From positions 28,571-54,274 of the forward strand of contig DHON01000043.1 of the NCBI GenBank assembly GCA_002409965.1: DNA of 25,704 bases, in the 5' to 3' direction. Each line of letters starts with the position of its first letter. Within the stretch, counting starts at the first letter, position 1. The notes under the pieces are model-generated. The model saw nothing but the letters and a program-made list of their open reading frames with translations. It was not told the origin of the DNA and ran no database searches. This DNA is from Firmicutes bacterium UBA5389 (lineage in GTDB: Bacteria; Bacillota; DTU025). Of the stretch, positions 7,684-13,725 are shown in pieces. Both the position numbers and the translations under genes were made by a program.

Positions 7684-7712
7684 GCCCGCGTCGCTCTTCT
7701 TCGGACGCGGGC
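7684..7712. repeat. 9-bp perfect inverted repeat just upstream of the patatin-gene RBS
   Basis: GCCCGCGTC at 7684-7692 pairs perfectly with 7704-7712 across an 11-nt loop. Neither strand has a following T-run, so it is not a typical terminator. It would form a 5'-UTR stem a few nt before AAGGAG of the lipase gene. Confidence 0.55.
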
Positions 7713-7880
7713 GCGGGTGTTGCAGTAGTTAGCTTATTCACGCAGCCGGGGTGTGGCGATTTGACCGCGGGCGGATCGGGTCGCCCGGTCGGGCGCGGAA
7801 CGCAATTCAGCCAGGATCAACGGCGTGCTGGAGGCCGCCGACGAAACTCCCGAGGACTGCAGAACACCCATGGGATCAAG

Positions 7881-7928
7881 ATAAGGAAAGCCCGTGCGCC
7901 GGCAGGCTGCTGCCTACCACACACGGGC
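7881..7928 (-). terminator. Probable terminator downstream of tRNA-Leu
   Basis: On the minus strand GCCCGTG (7928-7922) pairs with CACGGGC (7896-7890), enclosing a second stem GGCAG/CTGCC. It is followed by TTTCCTTAT. It starts about 19 nt after the CCA end of the tRNA. The T-tract is interrupted, so strength is uncertain. Confidence 0.6.
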
Positions 7929-7946
7929 CATAAGCACTCAGAAAAA

Positions 7947-8030
7947 TGGTGCCCGGGACGAGACTTGAACTCGTATGGTAAAACCACACGCCCCTCAAAC
8001 GTGCGCGTCTGCCAATTCCGCCACCCGGGC
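7947..8030 (-). tRNA. tRNA-Leu (anticodon GAG)
   Basis: 84 nt including an encoded CCA. The acceptor arm pairs GCCCGGG with CCCGGGC with discriminator A. The D-arm sequence TGGCGGAATTGGCAGACGCG is typical of tRNA-Leu. The anticodon stem is CACGT/GCGTG with loop TTGAGGG, giving anticodon GAG for CUC/CUU codons. A long variable arm (TGGTTTTACCA), expected for a class II tRNA, precedes a T-arm with TTCAAGT. It has its own consensus-like promoter upstream and a hairpin terminator downstream, so it is a single-gene unit. Confidence 0.96.
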
Positions 8031-8065
8031 ACACCGGAAACAGCGCGTTGCACTGTCCATAAGCA

Positions 8066-8094
8066 ATATTACTATCCCGACAGATCGGTGTCAA
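8066..8094 (-). promoter_or_regulatory. Sigma-A-type promoter of tRNA-Leu
   Basis: Perfect -35 TTGACA (8094-8089), 17-nt spacer, -10 TAATAT (8071-8066). Transcription would begin near 8059, about 29 nt before the mature tRNA 5' end, in the gap after the nicotinate phosphoribosyltransferase stop. Confidence 0.75.
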
Positions 8095-8129
8095 GCGAAA
8101 GAGAGGGGCCCGCGATGCGTCATAGAAGC

Positions 8130-9173
8130 CTACTTGACCTTCGCCAACCGGGGGTTGCTGACGATGCCGGGTATCCTTCCCCGCTTGGCTATGGGCTTGC
8201 CTTCTACTTCTTTGATGTCCATCGTCATATCGATGGGCGACGCGCCGGAGATGTAGCTGCCGACGCCGAACGAATCGGCCCCCGCCGCAGACAGCTCCAC
8301 AATGCGCTCGGGAGTCACTCCTCCGGAGACGAATATCTTGACGTAGTTGAAGCCGGCCTGGTCCAGACGGGCGCGGACTTCGCGCACTAAGTCCACTGTT
8401 ACGCCGCCCCGCTCACCCGGGGTATCGAGCCTGATCCCCTGCAGCCGCTCGCGCAGCGCTTCTGCAACGCGCAGCGACTCCTCGGCTTCGTCTTTGAACG
8501 TGTCGACCAGGATGATCCGAGCGTCTTCCGGCGGCATCTCGCGATCGTAAACCTTGGCGACCTCCACAGTGTCGCCGACAATCAGGAAGACGGCATGGGG
8601 CACCGTTCCCCTAGGCTCCGCGCCGGCAATCTTGGCGCCTAGTATGCAGCTGGCTCCATCGGCGCCGCCGATCACTGCCGCGCGCTCCATCACCGGGGCG
8701 ACCGCCGGGTGAAGGTGTCGCGCGCCGAAGCATATGAAAGACCTAGCGCCCGCAGCATCGCGGATATCGTGCGCCGCAGTTGCCCACGCGCTCGAACTGG
8801 CGAGTATGCCCAGCATGGCGGTTTCGTATATACCGAACTCGGAATACCTACCCCTGATACGCATGACAGTCTGCTTGGCATCGAACGGCTCGCCTTCGGG
8901 CATTGCCCATACCTCGACATCAGTATCCTGCAGGAGGTTCATACACTCGTCGATCCCCGCCAGCACACCGGGCTTCCTCGGGAACACTTCGGCCGTAACC
9001 CAGGCGTTGGTAAGCCCCATAGAGTCCAGGATCTGCCGGGTCTTCACAAAATACAGGTCTGTAGTATAGCCGTTGATGATCTCGTCGTGCGTCGCCGAGA
9101 AGAGTCGCCTGGCCGGATCCACGGCGAACTCCTTCACCTGCGAAAGACTAGCGACCTTGCCTGGAGTGTTCAT
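8130..9173 (-). CDS. pncB: Nicotinate phosphoribosyltransferase
   Basis: Converts nicotinate and PRPP to nicotinate mononucleotide in NAD salvage (Preiss-Handler route), in the cytosol. About 347 residues, the shorter bacterial/archaeal type. Recognisable parts are the N-terminal FSATHDEIINGYTTDLYF with the DxYF element, then SARSFICFGARHLHP-type catalytic His/Arg region, VDTFKDEAEESLRVAEAL, and the phosphate-binding barrel end IFVSGGVTPERI and DSFGVGSYISG. The frame is open back to 9278, but the promoter at 9213-9221 lies inside that extension. The start must therefore be ATG 9173 or the GTG six nt before it, behind GGGGGG. It reads toward tRNA-Leu but ends before that gene's own promoter. 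Confidence 0.92.
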   Translation of the reverse strand: MNTPGKVASLSQVKEFAVDPARRLFSATHDEIINGYTTDLYFVKTRQILDSMGLTNAWVTAEVFPRKPGVLAGIDECMNLLQDTDVEVWAMPEGEPFDAKQTVMRIRGRYSEFGIYETAMLGILASSSAWATAAHDIRDAAGARSFICFGARHLHPAVAPVMERAAVIGGADGASCILGAKIAGAEPRGTVPHAVFLIVGDTVEVAKVYDREMPPEDARIILVDTFKDEAEESLRVAEALRERLQGIRLDTPGERGGVTVDLVREVRARLDQAGFNYVKIFVSGGVTPERIVELSAAGADSFGVGSYISGASPIDMTMDIKEVEGKPIAKRGRIPGIVSNPRLAKVK

Positions 9174-9212
9174 TTTCACAATCGCCCCCCGGACAATTCC
9201 CATCATAGAGTG

Positions 9213-9221
9213 ATTATAGCA
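9213..9221 (-). promoter_or_regulatory. Extended -10 promoter of pncB overlapping the transglycosylase stop
   Basis: TGCTATAAT is a perfect TATAAT with an extended TGn element. No good -35 is present, which extended -10 promoters can tolerate. The TAA inside the box is the stop codon of the upstream transglycosylase gene. Predicted transcription start is near 9206, giving a leader of about 30 nt. Confidence 0.65.
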
Positions 9222-9816
9222 CACGAGGCGCGTCATCGCCGGGCCACCTGGATTCGTAGGCCCTGAGGTAGAGCTCATACGCTCTGCTCACCCGGTCCAC
9301 GTACCGGGCCGTCTCCGCAAACGGTATCTGCTGCAGGTCATCGATGCTCCCCGACCACTTCCCAGCTGATAGCCACTTCTCTACATCGCTCGGGCCGCCG
9401 TTGTAGGCCGCCAGGGCGACCCCCACATTGCCCCCGAACTGGTTCAGGAGCTGCCTGAGATACCACGCGCCTATTCTGATGTTGGCGTTGGGCTCGAACA
9501 GTAGGTCGTCTGAGTAGCCCTGGATCCCCAGGCACCCCGCTGCCCACCTGCCAGTGTCAGGCATGAGCTGCATCAACCCTCGGGCACCCTTAGGCGACAC
9601 CGCATCGGACTGGTAGCCGCTCTCTACCCTCATGACGGCCGCCACCAGGAAAGGATCCAGCCCGTGCCGGCGCGAATGCAAGGTTATCACGTCCACATAG
9701 CGAATGGGGTTGAGCATGCGCTGGACCCACGAGGAGCCAAACGCAATCGACAGCAGTATGCCGAGGGCCACAAAGACAATCGCCACGCGTATCAGCTGTG
9801 CAAGCCTTTTCAGCAT
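9214..9816 (-). CDS. Lytic transglycosylase, SLT domain, membrane-anchored
   Basis: Peptidoglycan-cleaving enzyme of the soluble lytic transglycosylase (Slt70/MltE-like) fold, 200 residues. Residues 5-26 form an N-terminal signal anchor (LAQLIRVAIVFVALGILLSI). The catalytic domain follows with VMRVESGYQSDAVS (catalytic Glu in the ES motif), GARGLMQLMPDT (GLMQ motif), NANIRIGAWYLRQLL and ALAAYNGGPSDVEKW (AYNGG). This is the full set for the family. The frame extends upstream to 9840, but ATG 9816 is preferred because GGAG lies eight nt before it. It follows coaE by about 60 nt. An SLT gene after polA-coaE is a recurrent arrangement in Clostridia-like genomes. Confidence 0.93.
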   Translation of the reverse strand: MLKRLAQLIRVAIVFVALGILLSIAFGSSWVQRMLNPIRYVDVITLHSRRHGLDPFLVAAVMRVESGYQSDAVSPKGARGLMQLMPDTGRWAAGCLGIQGYSDDLLFEPNANIRIGAWYLRQLLNQFGGNVGVALAAYNGGPSDVEKWLSAGKWSGSIDDLQQIPFAETARYVDRVSRAYELYLRAYESRWPGDDAPRVL

Positions 9817-9876
9817 CTCACCAACTCCGACTACACCCATATGCGACTAGGTCATGTTTCATCATACGGTACTGCT

Positions 9877-10530
9877 TCATTGCTGATCGCGACCGGGCGC
9901 CAGTCCGCCCTCACCCGCCGCGAGGCCGCGCCCCGACAGCAACAGCCGCCACACCTTGTCCACCTGCGCTTCGGTCTCTTCCAGCGAGCAGTCGGCGCGG
10001 ATCACGAAGTCGGCGCGGGCCGCGATCTCGTCCATTGGCGTCTGAGCCCGAACCCTGACCAATGCCTCGTCCATCGGGATTCCATCGCGCCTGGCAATCC
10101 GCTCTGCCTGAACCTGCTCGCCGGCGACAACAACTGCCACCGCCTCCGTCAAGCGAACCAACCCCGACTCAAAGAGCACAGCCGCGTCGATCACCGCCAC
10201 AGGCGGCGGGGCCTCCCCGCCCGCCACACTCGCTATCCAGGCCTCCGCCTCGCGCACCAAGGCGGGATGGGTAATCTGGTTTAAAACCTCCAGTGCAGAC
10301 GGGTCCGAGAACACCTTGCCTCCAAGCCTGCGCCTGTCAAGACTGCCGTCAGGCAGCAGATACTCGCGTCCGAACGCCCGCTCGATGTCGGCCAGGACAG
10401 GCGAGCCCAGGCGGACCAGCTCTCGCGCAACGCTGTCAACATCGAGGCATGCCGCTCCGCGCTCTGCGAACATGCCGGCCACTGTGCTTTTTCCGGCCCC
10501 GCTTTGACCTGCCAACCCCACGACTATCAT
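9877..10530 (-). CDS. coaE: Dephospho-CoA kinase
   Basis: Catalyses the last step of coenzyme A synthesis, ATP-dependent phosphorylation of the dephospho-CoA ribose. 217 residues. P-loop GLAGQSGAGKST lies at residues 5-16, CLDVDSVARELV is the CoA-site Asp region, and HPALVREAEAW and VIDAAVLFESGL are core elements. Near the C-terminus is the lid helix region AERIARRDG. The C-terminal tail is longer and poorly conserved. GTG 10536 and ATG 10530 are both in frame; GGAGG is eight nt before the ATG, which I use. It follows ytaF by about 18 nt, so the two are one operon, the order seen in Bacillus. Confidence 0.94.
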   Translation of the reverse strand: MIVVGLAGQSGAGKSTVAGMFAERGAACLDVDSVARELVRLGSPVLADIERAFGREYLLPDGSLDRRRLGGKVFSDPSALEVLNQITHPALVREAEAWIASVAGGEAPPPVAVIDAAVLFESGLVRLTEAVAVVVAGEQVQAERIARRDGIPMDEALVRVRAQTPMDEIAARADFVIRADCSLEETEAQVDKVWRLLLSGRGLAAGEGGLAPGRDQQ

Positions 10531-10548
10531 GCCCACGCCCTCCGCCTC

Positions 10549-11184
10549 TCACGTAATCGAGGCCAGCCCCATGAGTGTAAGTATAACGCCTGGAGCGACC
10601 CTGAGCCATACCCCGCCCCAGCTTTCCGGCACACGGCTTCCCAAAGTCATGCCCGCCGCCAACCCGCCCAGAGTCATCGCCCCCACCATCCCAGCCATCA
10701 GAATCCAGCTCGCGCCGCCCAGTCCCGCCGCAAGTCCGCTGCCGAAAGTGTCCAGGGCCAGCGCCGCTCCGAGCAGCACCGCCTCTCCCGCGCCCAGTTC
10801 GCCAGAGCGGTCGACATCAGCAATCTCCGGGCAACGCATCACCTGCACCATCACACCGAGCGGCCTCACACGCAGCGAGAGCAGGATTTCGGCCCCGCTG
10901 GCCACGTTATTCTTCCGACCGTCCCTGATTCCCTCCCAGCCTATCCAGAGGCCCATCGCAACAAGCACGAAGCCGCCGATCCGCCGCCCCAGGGTCGGCG
11001 TGAGCAATCCGCCTGCGGCCGAGCCGGCCATGGTTGACACAGCCGCCCCTACCATCGATATCGCGACCACCAGCACGACCGCGCTCGCGGGCACCCCGAT
11101 CCTGCGAAGCCCGTAGGCCAGGCCTGCCCCCAGCGCGTCGACGCTGATGGCGGCGGCAAGTAGAATAACCTCGACGAAGTGCAT
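10549..11184 (-). CDS. ytaF: Sporulation membrane protein YtaF (MntP-like family)
   Basis: Integral membrane protein of 211 residues, in the YtaF branch of the MntP/LysE-like transporter group. About six hydrophobic segments occur. The first contains AISVDALGAGLAYGLRRI. The second half repeats a similar motif, ALALDTFGSGLAAGL. Between the halves is PEIADVDRSGELGAGEAVLLG, a YtaF-specific stretch. The paired Asp-containing motifs in membrane segments suggest cation transport, but the substrate is not established. The frame is open to 11265, but ATG 11184 has GGAGG at ideal distance, and the extension would start inside the upstream terminator. The gene pair ytaF-coaE supports the call. Confidence 0.88.
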   Translation of the reverse strand: MHFVEVILLAAAISVDALGAGLAYGLRRIGVPASAVVLVVAISMVGAAVSTMAGSAAGGLLTPTLGRRIGGFVLVAMGLWIGWEGIRDGRKNNVASGAEILLSLRVRPLGVMVQVMRCPEIADVDRSGELGAGEAVLLGAALALDTFGSGLAAGLGGASWILMAGMVGAMTLGGLAAGMTLGSRVPESWGGVWLRVAPGVILTLMGLASIT

Positions 11185-11247
11185 AGTCGTCCTCCAGCTC
11201 CGTTGCGCCGCGCACACACCCGCTGAGCGCACGCCGGGGCCAGAGTC

Positions 11248-11253
11248 AGTATA
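11248..11253 (-). promoter_or_regulatory. Possible -10 box for ytaF-coaE
   Basis: TATACT on the minus strand lies between the terminator of the barrel gene and the ytaF start, about 64 nt before the ATG. The -35 region is poor. A promoter is expected here because the preceding terminator would isolate ytaF. Confidence 0.35.
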
Positions 11254-11265
11254 CGAACCCGCCAT

Positions 11266-11297
11266 AGAAAAGGACCCCCGGATCGCTCCGGAGGCCC
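11266..11297 (-). terminator. Rho-independent terminator of the beta-barrel gene
   Basis: On the minus strand GGGCCTCCGGA (11297-11287) pairs with TCCGGGGGTCC (11282-11272) over an 11-bp stem with two G-U pairs and a 4-nt loop. TTTTCTAT follows. It starts 17 nt after the stop codon. Confidence 0.85.
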
Positions 11298-11314
11298 TTG
11301 GTGCTTCGTTCAGC

Positions 11315-13357
11315 CTAGAACGGGACCTTCACCGATACGCTGAGCAACTGCCAATCCATGGGCGCGCCAGGATGGTTTCTGAGCCATGCCCAAGCCTTGC
11401 CCGCATGGAATGACGGAGGATCGTCGGGATCCGCAAGGCCGTCAACGCCGTAGGCAAGTGTGATGGTGCTCTTGCCGACAGTGCCGGTGACGGAGGCCTT
11501 GACATAGTTCACGCCCTTGTCGTCGAACGGCACCCAGGATCCAGCAGCGTGCGTCACGCCCAGCTGACGATAGGTGTAAACGAGCCCAGCGGTGATGCTG
11601 TCGCTCGCCTTATACGTCAGACCTGCGTGCGCAGCGATCTTTTCCTCGCTGTCCTTGGTCAGTACTCCGACCTTAGCGGAGAGCTTGTCGGTTACGTCCA
11701 TCTCGGATCCGGCATAGCCGTAGAACTCGGTGGTCGCGTTGGCTTTGCCCTCCTTGTTGAGCTCAGCAACGCCGGCCAACTGCGACTTGGCGCTCTTGAC
11801 AAAGCCGGGGTTGAGTTCGGTTGTGTAGACGCCCCAGGTCTTCGCATAGGTTGTGGGCTCCTCAATCTGGTAGCTGGCCTCTGCGTTCAGTTCCAGACCA
11901 GTCAAAGGATTTCCCGAAACCTTAACGCCAACGATGGTATCGACGACCTTGGGAGCCGCAACGGTCCCGTGGTTGGTGTCGTCAGCGTAGGACTTGGCCA
12001 GGTAGTCGGCGTAGGGCTTGATTTCCATGCCAAACGTGGTGTACTTGACATCCGCGTGTCCGTAATACCCCTCGTTCGCCTTGGTCGCATCGTCCTTATC
12101 TAGGTGCGCCTTGTAGCCGCCTTCCACAGTGGCAACCAGGTTCTCCATGGGAGTTACCTCGACAGAACCCGTGGTCTCGTTCCACAACGGGTTCGCGGGG
12201 TAGCCCATCCAGAGGGTGTCGGTCAACGTCAACGTCGCCGGCATTCCAATGGGCAGCTCAACTGTGGCGTCGAGCTCTGCAGCAGCAGAACCCTTATACT
12301 TGTTGAGCAACGCGGTAGCCTTGGTGCTTGCGTAGCGCGACACGAAGTTGCCGCCCACCGCAGTGTACGATGCATTCGCGGTCACGGGGCCGATCTCCAG
12401 GGCCGACAGCTTCGCCATGTAGGCGGCGTTATCGGTCGCGCCCTCGAACTTGAAGCCCTCGTGCGGGTTCTTGGTCCAGTAGCCTGCGCCGGCCAGGGTG
12501 AGGGTGGCATCGCCCATGCCCGGAACCTTGCCCGAGACATCGGCGCCGAAGGTCAGGTCGTGAGGTACCGCAGCGGGGTCGGCTGCTGTAGCCTCAGGCA
12601 CTTGAACAGGTTCATAGGCCTTGCGGGTATCGGGAGCCGTCGAATGGCTGCTGGCAACTGGATCCCCGATCGCTGTGAGCGCTGCGGTCCACAGCCCATC
12701 AGTGTACGCGCCTACGATCCCCAGGTCGAACCCGAGCGGAAGCCCGTATGTTGCTCTGCCTGCAAAGGCGTTGCCATTGTCAACGTTCTTGACATCGACT
12801 TTCACGGTCTCGATTACGTGCAGTCCGTCCTTGAGAACCGGGTCGTTGTTCTCGTCATACTTCCACACAGGGAAGCTGAAGGTCATGGTGCGATCGCCCA
12901 GATCCGCCGCGTAGATGTTGGCTTTCGCGCCGGCAACGTTGCCGGCAGCGTTCACGACCAGCGTGCCGGGAAGACGCGCCAGGATGCCCAGCGGATCGCC
13001 GACTGACGCGAACTTCTTGGCGTTGGTGCTGGCGTTGTTGCTCGCCCAGAACGCCCATGGATCCGCGTCGTACGCGAAATACCAGTTGCCGACTGTGGTT
13101 TTCAGCGTGCCGACAACGGGCTTGATAGTGAGCGGCAGGTACGCCGTGATCTTCTCGCCCTCATTGAAGGTCAGGTTGAGCTTGAGCTGGCTGGCGTTCG
13201 CCAGGAGATATGGATCCCACAGTTCGCGGTCGCCCTTGAAGTCATACGTGAACTTCGCGCTGTACTCGCCGCTCAAGGTGAGGCCGGCCGCCGAAGCGGG
13301 GATAGCCATTGCCATTACCAAGAGGGCGATTGCGATGATAGTGAGGTTCTTCTTCAT
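11315..13357 (-). CDS. Secreted 680-residue putative outer-membrane beta-barrel protein
   Basis: I cannot name a family. The N-terminus is a classic signal peptide (MKKNLTIIAIALLVMAMAIP, cleavage likely after ASA at residue 23). The mature part is almost wholly short amphipathic strands joined by Gly/Asn/Asp turns, for example LTLSGEYSAKFTYDF, FAGRATYGLPLGFDLGIVGAYT, YGHADVKYTTFGMEIKPYADY and AGLTYKASDSITAGLVYTYRQL. The last residues, LLSVSVKVPF, end in Phe with alternating hydrophobics, as in the Bam-recognised beta-signal. There is no LPXTG motif, SLH domain or C-terminal anchor. The start ATG has AAGGGGGATC before it. It has its own promoter, a long leader and a strong terminator, as expected for an abundant surface protein. 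A porin-like channel in a diderm Bacillota is the best guess; a beta-rich secreted adhesin is the alternative. Confidence 0.75.
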   Translation of the reverse strand: MKKNLTIIAIALLVMAMAIPASAAGLTLSGEYSAKFTYDFKGDRELWDPYLLANASQLKLNLTFNEGEKITAYLPLTIKPVVGTLKTTVGNWYFAYDADPWAFWASNNASTNAKKFASVGDPLGILARLPGTLVVNAAGNVAGAKANIYAADLGDRTMTFSFPVWKYDENNDPVLKDGLHVIETVKVDVKNVDNGNAFAGRATYGLPLGFDLGIVGAYTDGLWTAALTAIGDPVASSHSTAPDTRKAYEPVQVPEATAADPAAVPHDLTFGADVSGKVPGMGDATLTLAGAGYWTKNPHEGFKFEGATDNAAYMAKLSALEIGPVTANASYTAVGGNFVSRYASTKATALLNKYKGSAAAELDATVELPIGMPATLTLTDTLWMGYPANPLWNETTGSVEVTPMENLVATVEGGYKAHLDKDDATKANEGYYGHADVKYTTFGMEIKPYADYLAKSYADDTNHGTVAAPKVVDTIVGVKVSGNPLTGLELNAEASYQIEEPTTYAKTWGVYTTELNPGFVKSAKSQLAGVAELNKEGKANATTEFYGYAGSEMDVTDKLSAKVGVLTKDSEEKIAAHAGLTYKASDSITAGLVYTYRQLGVTHAAGSWVPFDDKGVNYVKASVTGTVGKSTITLAYGVDGLADPDDPPSFHAGKAWAWLRNHPGAPMDWQLLSVSVKVPF

Positions 13358-13725
13358 TAAAGATCCCCCTTACGGTTTTTGTGATTTCACGCTTCCTCTT
13401 CGCCGTTGGGGGGAGTTTGTGAGTGTCCAAGTTTCCTCATAATCTCCCATCGTCTGGCTAAGGTTCCGCGTGTTGCGGCTCTGTCGCGGATGTCGCGATC
13501 CGGCCGCTATGGACTCGGTCCTGAGAGCAAACCAGGGGTGCACCTCCTTTCGGGCTTTCAGGATCGAAAGGCATATACAAACTCAAATGAGATACCAACG
13601 GAGTTCTGGGAGCCATGCCCGAAACAAGCCATTGGGCTGATACAGCTGTTGTATTCTACACTACACGCGCAATTCCTTCAAGGTGCGGGAACGTCAACCA
13701 TGAATTTTCGTGCCTGCTTGACTCG
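13358..13725 (-). other. Long intergenic leader between polA and the beta-barrel gene
   Basis: The 368-nt gap holds a good minus-strand promoter (13653-13681), so the barrel mRNA would have a leader of about 290 nt. Inside it is a near-perfect Shine-Dalgarno AAAGGAGGTG at 13550-13541 without an obvious gene behind it. A 57-codon frame begins at GTG 13543, fused to that site, and ends at 13370 where its TAA runs into the barrel RBS. Several small stems are possible, such as CCTG/CAGG around 13520-13536 and TCGCG/CGCGA near 13481-13499. I recognise no known riboswitch. The short frame is unlikely to be a normal protein but could be a leader peptide. Confidence 0.45.
13653..13681 (-). promoter_or_regulatory. 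Sigma-A-type promoter of the beta-barrel gene
   Basis: -35 TTGAAG (13681-13676), exactly 17 nt, -10 TAGAAT (13658-13653). It lies just after the polA stop. Transcription would start near 13646. Confidence 0.65.

Noticed and set aside
7266..8390. 374-codon plus-strand open frame
   Set aside because: It runs antisense through the patatin gene, the tRNA-Leu and the end of pncB. Its translation is His/Arg/Gly-rich with no domain, which is typical shadow coding in GC-rich DNA.
12104..13006. 300-codon plus-strand open frame antisense to the barrel gene
   Set aside because: No RBS, composition is Arg/Gly/Val shadow-like, and the opposite strand has a clear signal peptide, promoter and terminator.
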